This document shows positions 8,140-17,069 of a stretch of 64,000 bases of DNA, in pieces. The stretch covers positions 186,001 to 250,000 of the forward strand of contig SAQL01000005.1 of NCBI GenBank assembly GCA_004020645.1. Direction: 5' to 3'. The DNA comes from Mesorhizobium sp. Lineage in GTDB: Bacteria; Pseudomonadota; Alphaproteobacteria; Rhizobiales; Rhizobiaceae. The translations under genes and the position numbers were made by a program. Position 1 is the first letter of the stretch. Each line of letters opens with the position of its first letter. The notes beneath the pieces were generated by a model. The model was not told where the DNA came from and searched no databases. It saw only the letters and a program-made list of their open reading frames with translations.

Positions 8140-8487
8140 TTGACGCGCTCCGAGAGGCCGATGGGGGCCTACGAACTGCTTGAACTGCTTCGCCAGGAAG
8201 GGCTCCGCTCACCGCTACAGATCTATCGCGCTCTGGATCGGCTCATCGAGGAGGGCCTGGTTCACAGGATCGAGAGCCTGAGCGCGTTCGCGCTCTGCCT
8301 CCACAGCGAATGCGGCACCCATGGGCGCGCCGCTTTTGCAATCTGCGCGAATTGCGGGCGGGCAAGTGAAGTTCATGACCCGGCATTGGAGCGGGTGCTG
8401 CGCCGGATTGCCCGAAGGCAGGGCTTCCGAACCAAGTCGGCCACTGTGGAGCTTTCGGGTCTCTGCGAGGCTTGCGCGCCGGGATGA
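8140..8487 (+). CDS. zur: Zur-like Fur-family zinc regulator, N-terminus apparently frameshifted
   Basis: The open frame encodes the wing and dimerisation parts of a Zur protein: PMGAYELLELLRQEGLRSPL, then YRALDRLIEEGLVHRIES, HSECGTHGRAAFAICANCGR and CEAC. Both structural-zinc Cys pairs (CxxC in CANC and CEAC) are present. The expected N-terminal helix (RNQKLVIDVDALREAD) is encoded just upstream from the ATG at 8106, but in a different frame that crosses over at about 8155-8163. As it stands the protein must begin at TTG 8140 or ATG 8161 and would lack the first DNA-binding helix. A real frameshift or a sequencing error are both possible. Confidence 0.7.
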   Translation: MTRSERPMGAYELLELLRQEGLRSPLQIYRALDRLIEEGLVHRIESLSAFALCLHSECGTHGRAAFAICANCGRASEVHDPALERVLRRIARRQGFRTKSATVELSGLCEACAPG

Positions 8488-8565
8488 GACGCCCGCCTTC
8501 CGTCTACGGGCGATCCAATTGGCTCGCACCTGAACCAGCAGAAATCCGCAATCCAACATCCGGAG

Positions 8566-9576
8566 ATGACCATGCCTCTTGAAGCATCCCAGAAAATGCC
8601 TGTCACGGTTCTCACCGGTTACCTCGGCGCCGGCAAGACGACGCTGCTCAACCGCATTCTGACCGAACAGCATGGCAAGCGATACGCCGTGATCGTCAAC
8701 GAGTTCGGCGAGGTTGGCATCGACAACGACCTCATCGTCGATACCGACGAAGAAGTCTTCGAGATGAATAACGGCTGCATCTGCTGCACGGTGCGCGGCG
8801 ACCTGATCCGTATCATTGAGAGCTTGATGCGGCGCAGGGACCGTTTCGACGCAATCCTGATCGAGACGACCGGCCTCGCCGATCCCGCGCCGGTCGCCCA
8901 GACCTTCTTCGTCGACGACGATGTGAGGCAGAAGACGAAACTCGACGCGATCGTCACCGTCGTCGATGCGAAGCATCTCCTCGGCGAGCTGGATCATGCG
9001 CACGAGGCGCAGGAGCAACTCGCCTTTGCCGATATCGTCATACTCAACAAGACCGACCTGGTAGCGCCGACCGAACTCATGGCAGTGGAGGCGCGCATTC
9101 GCAGGATCAACCCGACGGCTGCGATCAAGCATTCCATACGTTGCAACGTCCCACTCGACGAGGTTCTGGATCGCGGCGCGTTCGATCTGAACCGTGTCCT
9201 AGAAGTCGAGCCGGACTTTCTCGACGTGGAACACGACCATGAGCATGACGATCACGTCACCAGCTTTTCGCTCGTCACGGAAGCTTCGATCGATCCGCGC
9301 AAGTTCTTGCCGTGGATCCAGATGATCACACAGAAATTCGGCATCGACATGCTGCGCATGAAAGGCATCCTGGCGTTCAAGGGCGATGAAGACCGCTTTG
9401 TCGTTCAGGCCGTCCACATGCTGCTCGAAGGCGATCACCATCGCCCCTGGAAAAAGATGGAGAAGCGCGTGAGCCGCCTGGTGTTTATCGGCCGCAATCT
9501 GCCCAAAGGGCTGATTGAAGACGGCTTCCTCAAATGCCGTGCCGACGCGGACTCCGTAGAGGCCCTGAATGCATAG
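8566..9576 (+). CDS. COG0523 (CobW/Zng1-type) metal-chaperone GTPase
   Basis: G3E-class GTPase of 336 residues, a family that inserts or transfers metals. It has the P-loop GYLGAGKTT at residues 18-26, the metal-binding CICC at 71-74, the switch region [14 protein letters not shown] for guanine specificity, a His/Asp cluster EHDHEHDDH near residue 222, and the C-terminal CobW_C domain. Its place between Zur and the zinc genes points to zinc allocation under starvation rather than cobalamin synthesis; that is inferred from context. ATG 8566 is followed by another in-frame ATG at 8572. Confidence 0.9.
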   Translation: MTMPLEASQKMPVTVLTGYLGAGKTTLLNRILTEQHGKRYAVIVNEFGEVGIDNDLIVDTDEEVFEMNNGCICCTVRGDLIRIIESLMRRRDRFDAILIETTGLADPAPVAQTFFVDDDVRQKTKLDAIVTVVDAKHLLGELDHAHEAQEQLAFADIVILNKTDLVAPTELMAVEARIRRINPTAAIKHSIRCNVPLDEVLDRGAFDLNRVLEVEPDFLDVEHDHEHDDHVTSFSLVTEASIDPRKFLPWIQMITQKFGIDMLRMKGILAFKGDEDRFVVQAVHMLLEGDHHRPWKKMEKRVSRLVFIGRNLPKGLIEDGFLKCRADADSVEALNA

Positions 9577-9657
9577 GTTCAGCAACGCTGACGAGAGCGC
9601 GCGTCCTTTATCCCTTTGGTCAGCCCGAGCGTCTTCGTCTTCGGGACGGGATTGTAT

Positions 9658-9918
9658 ATGAACCGTCTCGCGAACCCACTCGCCCCGCGCGGGTTTGCCC
9701 TTCCGGAGAAAACCAGCCAGATCAAGGTCTGGATTCGTGAGGCTCGCGGGCTCGATGACGATGTCGTCGTGTCCGTCACGGAGCTGGTATGCCGCAAAGA
9801 TGGCTGTCCCGACATCGAAACGGTGATCGGCATAATGCGTCCCGGCGAGAAAACTGAGACGATCCGGCTTCGCAAGGCAATCGCCGATGTGACCTCGCAC
9901 GATCTGCCGCGAGGGTGA
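9658..9918 (+). CDS. Small conserved-looking protein with CxxxGCP motif, unknown function
   Basis: Eighty-six residues, beginning MNRLANPLAPRGFALPEKTS and containing VTELVCRKDGCPDIETVIG. The paired Cys in CRKDGCP could bind a metal. I do not recognise the family. It lies 81 bp after the COG0523 GTPase on the same strand and is probably transcribed with it, which suggests a role in zinc handling; this is inference. The ribosome site before ATG 9658 is weak, and the frame extends upstream to 9616. Confidence 0.6.
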   Translation: MNRLANPLAPRGFALPEKTSQIKVWIREARGLDDDVVVSVTELVCRKDGCPDIETVIGIMRPGEKTETIRLRKAIADVTSHDLPRG

Positions 9919-10293
9919 ATAGATCGGCGTAGGCGCAGGGTGTTCGGCCTCTCGACCAAAGCTGTGGCGCTTACCGAGTGTCACCGGGCTGTGACCGAGA
10001 TCGGGAACCGTCGACGAGAGCTAGTGCTCGCCGCATCTTTCGCCGCGCCATTGCTGGCGCTCGATTTCGCCCAACTCGACCACAAGGGTCAACTCTTTCA
10101 CGGGGAATGACCGCCGACCGTCAGCGACTGGTCGTCCTCCTTAACCACATGACGAATGCGGCGTGGCTCGCGGCTTTTCGCTGGTTTATGACAATGATCT
10201 GTGGTTGTAGCGCGTGGCGGCCGGGCAAAAAAATGCTCCGCTTTGCGTCTGCTTGCCCGGCTTTTCAGCCTATCTGAGGGAGTAATCGATAAA
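9919..10293. other. Intergenic stretch, no gene supported
   Basis: The 375 bp between the zinc locus and homospermidine synthase contain only short broken frames. The last 30 bases carry a plausible ribosome site (TGAGGGAG) for the next gene. I see no repeat, terminator or RNA structure worth calling. Confidence 0.6.
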
Positions 10294-11739
10294 ATGGCGA
10301 ATGAAAACTGGCCCGTTTACGGTGAGATCACCGGCCCTGTCGTGATGATCGGCTTCGGCTCGATCGGACGGGGAACGCTGCCGCTGATCGAGCGCCATTT
10401 CAAGTTCGACAAGTCGCGCATGACGGTCATCGACCCACGCGATACCGACCGCAAGCTGCTCGACGAGCGCGATATCACCTTCATGCAGGATGCGGTGACC
10501 AAGCAGAACTATAAGAAGCTGCTGACGCCGCTGCTGACCAAAGGTGGCGGCCAGGGCTTTTGCGTCAACCTGTCGGTCGACACCGGCTCAGTGGATTTGA
10601 TGCGGCTCTGTCGCAAGCTGGGTGTGCTCTACATCGACACCGTCGTCGAGCCATGGCTCGGCTTCTACTTCGACCCCAAGGCCGACAACGCCAGCCGCAG
10701 CAACTATGCGCTGCGTGAATCCATGATCGAAGAAAAGCACGCGCGTCCCGGCGGGGCGACCGCAATCTCCACCTGCGGTGCCAATCCAGGCATGGTCTCG
10801 TGGTTCGTCAAGCAGGCGCTGGTCAACCTCGCCACCGATCTTGGCCTCGAGTTCTCCGAGCCCGCACAGCACGATCGCGAAGGCTGGGCCAGGCTGATGA
10901 AAAAGGCCGGCGTCAAGGGCATTCACATCGCCGAGCGCGACACACAGCGCACGAAGAAGCCGAAGCCGATGGACGTGTTCTGGAACACCTGGTCGGTCGA
11001 AGGCTTCATCTCGGAAGGGCTGCAACCGGCCGAGCTCGGCTGGGGCACGCATGAGAAGTGGATGCCGAAGAACGCCAAGCAGCACAAGCATGGCTCGAAG
11101 GCCGCGATCTACCTGGAGCAGCCGGGCGCCAACACGCGTGTGCGCAGCTGGTGCCCGACGCCCGGACCGCATTACGGATTCCTGGTGACGCACAACGAGT
11201 CGATTTCGATCGCCGACTTCTTCACCCTGCGCGGCAAGAAGGGCAAGGTTCAATATCGCCCGACCTGCCACTACGCCTACCACCCTTGCAACGACGCCAT
11301 ACTGTCGCTGCACGAGATGTTCGGTGCCGCCGGCAAGCCGCAATCCGTACATCACGTGCTCGATGAGAACGAACTGGTCGACGGTGTCGACGAACTCGGC
11401 GTGCTGCTCTACGGACACGACAAGAACGCCTATTGGTACGGCTCGCAACTGTCGCTGGCGGAAGCACGCAAGCTGGCGCCTTATCAGAACGCGACGGGCA
11501 TGCAGGTCACGTCGGCAGTGCTGGCGGGCATGGTCTGGGCGCTGGAAAATCCCGAGGCCGGCATCGTCGAGGCCGACGAGATGGACTACAGGCGCTGCCT
11601 GGAAGTGCAGTCCCCCTATCTCGGGCCGATCAAGGGCTACTACACCGATTGGACGCCGCTCGATAACCGCCCTGGTCTGTTCCCGGAAGACCTCGACAAG
11701 AACGACCCATGGCAATTCCGCAACATCCTCGTTCGATAG
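10294..11739 (+). CDS. hss: Homospermidine synthase
   Basis: NAD-dependent enzyme that joins two putrescine units (or putrescine plus spermidine) into sym-homospermidine, the characteristic polyamine of rhizobia. The 481-residue protein starts with a Rossmann motif VVMIGFGSIGRGTLPLIERH and keeps the conserved CGANPGMVSWFVKQAL, WGTHEKWMP and GPHYGFLVTHNESISI blocks of the saccharopine dehydrogenase-like family. Length and start (ATG 10294, TGAGGGAG upstream) are normal. It appears monocistronic. The last 20 bases including the stop codon are duplicated immediately downstream. Confidence 0.95.
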   Translation: MANENWPVYGEITGPVVMIGFGSIGRGTLPLIERHFKFDKSRMTVIDPRDTDRKLLDERDITFMQDAVTKQNYKKLLTPLLTKGGGQGFCVNLSVDTGSVDLMRLCRKLGVLYIDTVVEPWLGFYFDPKADNASRSNYALRESMIEEKHARPGGATAISTCGANPGMVSWFVKQALVNLATDLGLEFSEPAQHDREGWARLMKKAGVKGIHIAERDTQRTKKPKPMDVFWNTWSVEGFISEGLQPAELGWGTHEKWMPKNAKQHKHGSKAAIYLEQPGANTRVRSWCPTPGPHYGFLVTHNESISIADFFTLRGKKGKVQYRPTCHYAYHPCNDAILSLHEMFGAAGKPQSVHHVLDENELVDGVDELGVLLYGHDKNAYWYGSQLSLAEARKLAPYQNATGMQVTSAVLAGMVWALENPEAGIVEADEMDYRRCLEVQSPYLGPIKGYYTDWTPLDNRPGLFPEDLDKNDPWQFRNILVR

Positions 11740-11760
11740 TGCAACATCCTCGTTCGATAG
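11720..11760. repeat. Tandem duplication of the 3' end of hss
   Basis: GCAACATCCTCGTTCGATAG (11720-11739, ending in the hss stop codon) is repeated exactly at 11741-11760 with one T between. The period is 21 bp. The second copy is untranslated. Confidence 0.9.
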
Positions 11761-11835
11761 CAATGTCCCACTGCCTTGCAATCGCCTGGAAATCGGGCGA
11801 TTGAAGGAAGGTGGCCCAGAGCGACGTGCGTCCAT

Positions 11836-11858
11836 CCGAAAATCGGCTCGATTTTCGG
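11836..11858. repeat. Short palindromic element
   Basis: CCGAAAATCG (11836-11845) and CGATTTTCGG (11849-11858) form a perfect 10-bp inverted repeat with a 3-base spacer, 25 bp before the omp10 start. Related palindromes occur at 15993-16010 and 34090-34107. Confidence 0.7.
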
Positions 11859-11883
11859 GCCGATGCGAGAGGAGAGGGTTTTG

Positions 11884-12258
11884 ATGATGACGATTGCGCG
11901 CAAATTGCTTTCGGCCGGCATTGTCGCGGCCGCTGCCGCCTTGGCGGCGTGCACCACCGCCGGCCCGGGCGGGCCGCCATTGGCCGCGCGGAGCCCGGTC
12001 GAAGGCTCATGGATCGACGCGCAAGGCACGGGCCTGTCGACCTTCGCCGGCGGCAGCTTCAACACCGTCGCGACCGACACCGGCCAGAAACTTGCCGACG
12101 GCAGCTACACAATGACCGGCGGCACCTCGGTCGAGATCCAGGGCACTTCGCTGATCCGCCAGACGCCGATCAGCTTCAACTGCTTGTTGATCTCCACCTC
12201 GCAGCTTAATTGCACCAGCGCGAGCGGGCAGAACTTCGTGCTGACGCGACGCACCTGA
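11884..12258 (+). CDS. omp10: Outer-membrane lipoprotein, Omp10 family
   Basis: Protein of 124 residues with a lipoprotein signal peptide: a basic start, a hydrophobic core AGIVAAAAALAAC and the lipidated Cys at about residue 23. The mature part (SPVEGSWIDAQGTGLSTFAG, then FNCLLISTSQLNCTSASGQ and the terminal LTRRT) resembles the Brucella Omp10 lipoprotein, a small domain found in protease-inhibitor-like folds. Two Cys (SFNC, QLNC) could form a disulfide. The start is ATG 11884 or 11887, after GAGGAGAGGG. It is probably surface- or periplasm-facing, with a structural role in Rhizobiales envelopes. Confidence 0.82.
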   Translation: MMTIARKLLSAGIVAAAAALAACTTAGPGGPPLAARSPVEGSWIDAQGTGLSTFAGGSFNTVATDTGQKLADGSYTMTGGTSVEIQGTSLIRQTPISFNCLLISTSQLNCTSASGQNFVLTRRT

Positions 12259-12279
12259 GGCCCGTACTGAACTGCTTGC

Positions 12280-12313
12280 AAAGGACGGCGGCTTGAGGCC
12301 TCCGTCCTTTTTT
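12280..12313 (+). terminator. Rho-independent terminator after omp10
   Basis: AAAGGACGG (12280-12288) pairs with CCGTCCTTT (12302-12310) and runs into TTTTTT, 21 bp after the omp10 stop. Confidence 0.85.
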
Positions 12314-12437
12314 GCGCCGGCAAAACTGTCCCCGATTCCGCTTGCATCACCTAAAACGCGATGTGAACATGGGCAAAAAGCTGGCTGTTATGTTCCGGTC
12401 AAGCAAGGGCGTTAAACAGGTCATCCGGGAGACGAAG

Positions 12438-14540
12438 ATGAAGAAGATCGCCGCCATTGCCGCCCTGTCGGCGTCCACGCTTGGCCTGTCGGCCGGCGTG
12501 TCCTTTGCCGACTACACGTTGAACATCCTGCACATCAACGACTGGCACAGCCGCATCGAAAGCAACAACAAATATGAATCGACCTGCTCGGCCGAGGAGG
12601 AGACCAAGGGCGAGTGCATCGGCGGCGCGGCGCGGCTGATCACCGCGATCGCCCAGGAGCGCAAAAAGCTCGAGGGCCAGAACGTGCTGCTGCTCAGCGC
12701 CGGCGACAATTTCCAGGGATCGCTTTTCTACATAACCTACAAAGGCAAGACCGAAGGCGAATTCCTCAACCAGATGAAATTCGATGCCATGGCGGTCGGC
12801 AATCACGAGTTCGACGACGGCGAGGCGGCGCTGGCGCCGTTTTTGGATATGATCAAGTTTCCGGTGCTCGGCGCCAATGTGAAGGCCGACGCGCAATCCA
12901 AGCTCGGTGACCGCGTGAAACCGTCGATCGTGATTGAGGTCGGCGGCCAGAAGATCGGCGTCGTCGGCGCGGTTACCAACGACACGCCGGAGCTCGCTTC
13001 GCCAGGCCCTAACGTCACGATCGAGGACGACGTCAAGTCGATCACATCAGAGGTCGAGAAGCTGAAGGGAGAAGGCGTCAACAAGATCATCGCGGTCACC
13101 CATATCGGTTACAAGCGCGAGCGCGACGTCATCGCCAAGATTCCGGGTGTCGACGTGGTGGTCGGCGGCCACAGCCATTCGCTTTTGTCCAACACCGACC
13201 CCAAGGCTGAAGGCCCCTACCCGACAATGGTCGACAATCCGGACGGCTATAAGGTGCCGGTCGTCCAGGCGGCGTCCTATTCGAAATATCTCGGCGAGTT
13301 CAAGGTCGTGTTCGACGACAACGGCGTCGTCAAGCAAGCCAGCGGCGACCCGATCTACCTCGACAAGTCGATCACGCCAGATCCCGCCGTGCTTGCCCGC
13401 ATCAAGGAGCTCGGCGCGCCGATTGAGGCGTTGAAGAACCAGGAGGTCGCCGAAACCACGAAGGCGATCGACGGCAGCCGTGAGAACTGCCGCACCCGCG
13501 AGTGCGAGATGGGCAATCTTGTCTCCGATGCCGTCCTCGACCGCGTCAAGGACCAGGGTGTGGAGATCGTCATCACGAATGGCGGCGGTCTGCGGGCCTC
13601 GATCGACCAGGGCACCGTCACCATGGGCGAAGTGCTGAACGTGCTGCCGTTCCAGAACACAGTGGCGACCTTCCAGATTTCCGGCAAGGATCTGGTTGCC
13701 GGGCTCGAGAACGGCCTCAGCCAGATCGAGGACGGCGCCGGACGCTTCCCGCAAGTTGCCGGCCTGAAGTATTCATTCGACAAATCGGCTGCCCCGAATG
13801 CCGGGCGCGTCAAGTCAGTCGAAGTCATGCAAGGCGGCGCGTGGACCACGATCGATCCGGACAAGGATTACCTGGTCGCCACCAACAACTATGTGCGCCA
13901 GGGCGGCGACGGCTACAAGGTCTTCGCCGACAAGGCCAAGAACGCCTACGATTACGGTCCAGGCCTCGAACAGGTGGTTGCCGATTATCTCGGCGCGCAT
14001 CGGCCCTATACGCCGAAGCTCGATGGCCGCATCACCGAGATCGCGGCCGCCGCGGCGGAACCGGCCCAGGAACCGGCCCAGGAACCGGCCAAGCCGGCTG
14101 AAGCCGCGCCTGCTCCGGCCGAGCCGGCAAAACCAGCGGAAACGGCTCCAGCCACAACTGCGGAGCCGGCGATGCCCGAACCGCCGGCTGGTTCGGACGA
14201 TATCGCCACGACGCCGCCGGCCGTGCCGGCGGAACCCGCCCCGGCAACGCCGGCGCCTGCCGAGCCGGCTAAACCGGCCGAGACAGCGCCCGCGGCACCG
14301 GCTCCTGCGGCGGAACCGGCCAAACCAGCCGAGGCTGCGCCTGCCGAGCCGGCAAAGCCGGCCGAGGCAACACCGGCCGAAAGCAGCCATGTGATCGTTG
14401 CCGGCGATACCTATTGGGACCTGGCGGAGAAGGCCTATGGCGATGGCGCCAAGTGGAAAACGATCTCCGACGCCAACAAGGACTACGAGCCGCGCCGCCT
14501 TCCCGTCGGCGCAACCTTGACCATCCCGGCCGCAAACTAA
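12438..14540 (+). CDS. Secreted 5'-nucleotidase/metallophosphatase with C-terminal LysM domain
   Basis: UshA-like periplasmic enzyme of 700 residues. After a signal peptide (MKKIAAIAALSASTLGLSAG) come the metallophosphoesterase motifs NILHINDWHSR, SAGDNFQGS, VGNHEFDDG, THIGYKRE and GGHSHS, which carry the dinuclear metal site. The 5'-nucleotidase C-terminal domain follows (ITNGGGLRASIDQG, then the substrate stack NNYVRQGGDGYKVF). About 115 residues of Pro/Ala/Glu-rich linker then lead to a LysM domain (SHVIVAGDTYWDLAEKAYGD) at the end. The LysM tail should hold the enzyme on peptidoglycan. Upstream frame extension to 12312 crosses a terminator and is not used. Confidence 0.92.
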   Translation: MKKIAAIAALSASTLGLSAGVSFADYTLNILHINDWHSRIESNNKYESTCSAEEETKGECIGGAARLITAIAQERKKLEGQNVLLLSAGDNFQGSLFYITYKGKTEGEFLNQMKFDAMAVGNHEFDDGEAALAPFLDMIKFPVLGANVKADAQSKLGDRVKPSIVIEVGGQKIGVVGAVTNDTPELASPGPNVTIEDDVKSITSEVEKLKGEGVNKIIAVTHIGYKRERDVIAKIPGVDVVVGGHSHSLLSNTDPKAEGPYPTMVDNPDGYKVPVVQAASYSKYLGEFKVVFDDNGVVKQASGDPIYLDKSITPDPAVLARIKELGAPIEALKNQEVAETTKAIDGSRENCRTRECEMGNLVSDAVLDRVKDQGVEIVITNGGGLRASIDQGTVTMGEVLNVLPFQNTVATFQISGKDLVAGLENGLSQIEDGAGRFPQVAGLKYSFDKSAAPNAGRVKSVEVMQGGAWTTIDPDKDYLVATNNYVRQGGDGYKVFADKAKNAYDYGPGLEQVVADYLGAHRPYTPKLDGRITEIAAAAAEPAQEPAQEPAKPAEAAPAPAEPAKPAETAPATTAEPAMPEPPAGSDDIATTPPAVPAEPAPATPAPAEPAKPAETAPAAPAPAAEPAKPAEAAPAEPAKPAEATPAESSHVIVAGDTYWDLAEKAYGDGAKWKTISDANKDYEPRRLPVGATLTIPAAN

Positions 14541-14557
14541 ATTCTTCGTCGTTGCTG

Positions 14558-14590
14558 GAAAACCCGTCCGGGGAACCGGGCGGGTTTTCT
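14558..14590 (+). terminator. Terminator after the LysM nucleotidase gene
   Basis: GAAAACCCG (14558-14566) pairs with CGGGTTTTC (14581-14589) around a GC-rich loop; TGCTTTC follows. Confidence 0.7.
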
Positions 14591-14604
14591 GCTTTCGCCC
14601 CTAA

Positions 14605-14706
14605 ATGCATGTCGCGCAAAGTGTGCAGCGGTTTTGCGATAACGACATGCATAAAACGACAACCTAAAGCGCGTCGCGTGAGGCCGGTCAAATGCGACGT
14701 GCTTTA
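14605..14706. repeat. Dispersed two-hairpin intergenic repeat, copy 1
   Basis: Hairpin one has arms ATGCATGTCG (14605-14614) and CGACATGCAT (14643-14652). Hairpin two has arms AAAGCGCGTCGCG (14666-14678) and TGCGACGTGCTTT (14693-14705). The stretch GTGTGCAGCGGTTTTGCGAT and the second hairpin recur almost unchanged at 36844-36970, so this is a mobile or multiplied intergenic element of the genome. Confidence 0.8.
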
Positions 14707-14787
14707 GGGCAAGATAAGGTGCGGCCAGACGCTGCATTGAAAACCGGCGCGGCATCGCTAGGTTCGCGCGGTGTCCGGAGATCCCTA

Positions 14788-15858
14788 ATGACGCTTTCCA
14801 ACCCTGTCGATCCCAAGGCCGCGGCGGCGAAGGGCCTCGGCCCACAGCCGGCAGGACAGCCGCCGGTCGGGGCGGGAGGGATCGGCGTCATGCTGGTTAA
14901 TCTCGGCACGCCGGACGGCACCGAGTTTAGGCCGATGTGGCGCTATCTCAGGGAGTTCCTGTCCGATCCGCGCGTCATCGAGCTCAACAAGGCGATCTGG
15001 TACCCGATCCTCTACGGGCTGGTCCTCACCACACGGCCGAAGAAGTCGGGCGCCAACTATGCCAGGATCTGGAACCGGCAGCGCAACGAGTCGCCGCTGC
15101 GCACCTACACCCGCGCCCAGAGCGAAAAGCTGACCGAGGCGCTGCGCGACCTGCCCGAAGTTATCGTCGACTGGGCGATGCGTTACGGCAATCCGTCGAC
15201 CGAGAGCGTCGCCAAAGGGTTGGTCGCGCAAGGCTGCGACCGCATTCTGTCTTTTCCGCTCTATCCGCAATATTCCGCGACCACCACCGCGACCGCCAAC
15301 GACCAGCTGTTTCGCGCGCTGATGAAGATGCGCCGCGCCCCGGCGATCCGCAGCGTGCCGCCCTACTATGCCGAACCGGTTTATATCGAGGCGCTTGCCC
15401 GTTCGATCGAGCGCCATCTGGCGACGCTCGATTTCGAGCCGGAGGTGGTCATCGCCTCCTATCACGGCATTCCGAAACCCTATTCCGACAAGGGTGACCC
15501 CTATCAGGCCCTTTGCCTGGAGACGACCCGGCTGCTGCGGGAAAAGCTCGGCTGGGATGAGAAGAAGCTGATCACCACATTCCAGTCGCGCTTCGGTGCT
15601 CAGGAATGGCTGCAGCCCTACACCGACAAGACGGTCGAGAAATTAGCCAGGAAAGGCGTGAGATCGATCGCCATCGTCAATCCGGGCTTTTCTGTCGACT
15701 GCATCGAGACGCTGGACGAGATCGGCAGAGAGGCGGCCGAGACCTTCCATCACGCAGGCGGCGAGAAGTTCGCACACATCCCCTGCCTCAACGACAGTGC
15801 CGAGGGCATGGCGGTGATCGAGTCGATGGTGCGGCGCGAACTGTCGGGCTGGATCTGA
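14788..15858 (+). CDS. hemH: Ferrochelatase
   Basis: Last enzyme of heme synthesis, inserting Fe2+ into protoporphyrin IX. The 356-residue protein shows GVMLVNLGTPDGTEF at the start of the domain, the PxYPQYSATTTAT block (FPLYPQYSATTT), the metal-binding His in VIASYHGIPKPYSDKGDPY, and the TTFQSRFGAQEWLQPYTD and VNPGFSVDCIETLDEI motifs. The start is ATG 14788, with CCGGAG ten bases upstream; the frame open to 14692 runs into the intergenic repeat and is not used. Confidence 0.95.
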   Translation: MTLSNPVDPKAAAAKGLGPQPAGQPPVGAGGIGVMLVNLGTPDGTEFRPMWRYLREFLSDPRVIELNKAIWYPILYGLVLTTRPKKSGANYARIWNRQRNESPLRTYTRAQSEKLTEALRDLPEVIVDWAMRYGNPSTESVAKGLVAQGCDRILSFPLYPQYSATTTATANDQLFRALMKMRRAPAIRSVPPYYAEPVYIEALARSIERHLATLDFEPEVVIASYHGIPKPYSDKGDPYQALCLETTRLLREKLGWDEKKLITTFQSRFGAQEWLQPYTDKTVEKLARKGVRSIAIVNPGFSVDCIETLDEIGREAAETFHHAGGEKFAHIPCLNDSAEGMAVIESMVRRELSGWI

Positions 15859-15990
15859 AGCGGATATAATCAAGCGCCGCAAGCCCGGCCGTCTATGCGC
15901 CGACAATCCGCGATCACCTGATTGTAACATTTCTGAAACACACTTAAGTGTTGGTGAAGTCGGTTGCGTTGAAACGTCTACTGCATCGGC

Positions 15991-16080
15991 GGAAAATCGG
16001 ACTCGATTTTTGGAAAGCACGATGCGCAGGTACAAAGGTTAAAGCGTACATTGTGCGTCCAGTGGACGCGCGTCGCTCTA
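15991..16080. repeat. Intergenic palindromic repeat cluster before the SPFH gene
   Basis: AAAATCG (15993-15999) and CGATTTT (16004-16010) form one palindrome, related to those at 11836 and 34090. A second hairpin follows, GCGTCC-AGT-GGACGC (16055-16069), inside a longer AGCG/CGCT-bounded segment. Nothing else is seen between hemH and the next gene (15859-16108). Confidence 0.55.
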
Positions 16081-16108
16081 ATGTGCTCGGCATCTGAGGG
16101 AGAGCCAA

Positions 16109-17059
16109 ATGGATTTCAGTGGTTTCGATATCGCGCTTCTTGTTCTTGTCGCTCTTGTCGTGCTCGTGCTTTTCAAAGGCATCCGTACAATCCCGCAAGG
16201 CTACAATTATACCGTCGAACGCTTTGGCCGATATACCAAGACATTGAGCCCCGGTCTCAACATCATCGTGCCGTTCGTCGATCGCATCGGCGCCAAGTTG
16301 AACATGATGGAGCAGGTGCTCGACGTCCCGACCCAGGAGATCATCACCCGCGACAACGCCACCGTCGCCGTCGACGGCGTTGCATTCTACCAGGTGCTCA
16401 ACGCCGCGCAGGCCGCCTACCAGGTCGCTGGGCTGGAGAACGCCATCCTCAACCTGACGATGACCAACATCCGTACCGTGATGGGCTCGATGGACCTCGA
16501 CGAGCTTTTGTCGAACCGCGACGCCATCAACGAACGCCTGCTGCGCGTCGTCGACGAGGCCGCGCATCCCTGGGGCATCAAGATCACTCGTGTCGAGATC
16601 AAGGACATCAACCCGCCGGCCAATCTCGTCGAATCGATGGGTCGCCAGATGATGGCCGAACGCAACAAGCGCGCGCAGATCCTTGACGCCGAGGGCCTCA
16701 AGCAGTCGCAGATCCTGGAAGCCGAGGGTCGCAAGGAAGCCGCCTTCCGCGACGCCGAGGCGCGCGAACGCTCGGCCGAGGCCGAGGCCCGCGCCACGCA
16801 GGTGGTGTCGGAAGCGATCTCCAAGGGCGACGTGCAGGCGCTCAACTACTTCGTCGCGCTGAAATACACCGAAGCGCTGACCAGGATCGGCTCCGCCACA
16901 AACAGCAAGGTTGTGCTGATGCCTATGGAGGCTTCGTCGCTGATCGGCACGCTCGGCGGCATCGGCGAGATCGCCAAGGAAGTCTTTAGGGGCGACGGCG
17001 CTGCAGGCACGCCGCGGCAAGCCGCCCGCCCGACCGTAGTTCGCCCGAGCGAGAGCTGA
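16109..17059 (+). CDS. qmcA: SPFH/band-7 stomatin-like membrane protein
   Basis: 316 residues. One N-terminal membrane helix ([17 protein letters not shown]) anchors an SPFH domain ([35 protein letters not shown], then [20 protein letters not shown]). A long Ala/Glu/Arg coiled coil follows ([20 protein letters not shown]). Such proteins form multimeric rings in membrane microdomains and act with the NfeD-like partner encoded 10 bp downstream. ATG 16109 is preceded by GAGGGAGAGCC. Confidence 0.9.
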   Translation: MDFSGFDIALLVLVALVVLVLFKGIRTIPQGYNYTVERFGRYTKTLSPGLNIIVPFVDRIGAKLNMMEQVLDVPTQEIITRDNATVAVDGVAFYQVLNAAQAAYQVAGLENAILNLTMTNIRTVMGSMDLDELLSNRDAINERLLRVVDEAAHPWGIKITRVEIKDINPPANLVESMGRQMMAERNKRAQILDAEGLKQSQILEAEGRKEAAFRDAEARERSAEAEARATQVVSEAISKGDVQALNYFVALKYTEALTRIGSATNSKVVLMPMEASSLIGTLGGIGEIAKEVFRGDGAAGTPRQAARPTVVRPSES

Positions 17060-17069
17060 GGCCGACCCC

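Noticed and set aside
10018..10108. Minus-strand frame reading VKELTLVVELGEIERQQW
   Set aside because: Stops after 26 codons, no ribosome site, no family; cannot be supported as a gene.
14041..14390. Repetitive GC-rich tract resembling a repeat array
   Set aside because: It encodes the Pro/Ala linker of the nucleotidase in frame; no regular repeat-spacer pattern, so not CRISPR.
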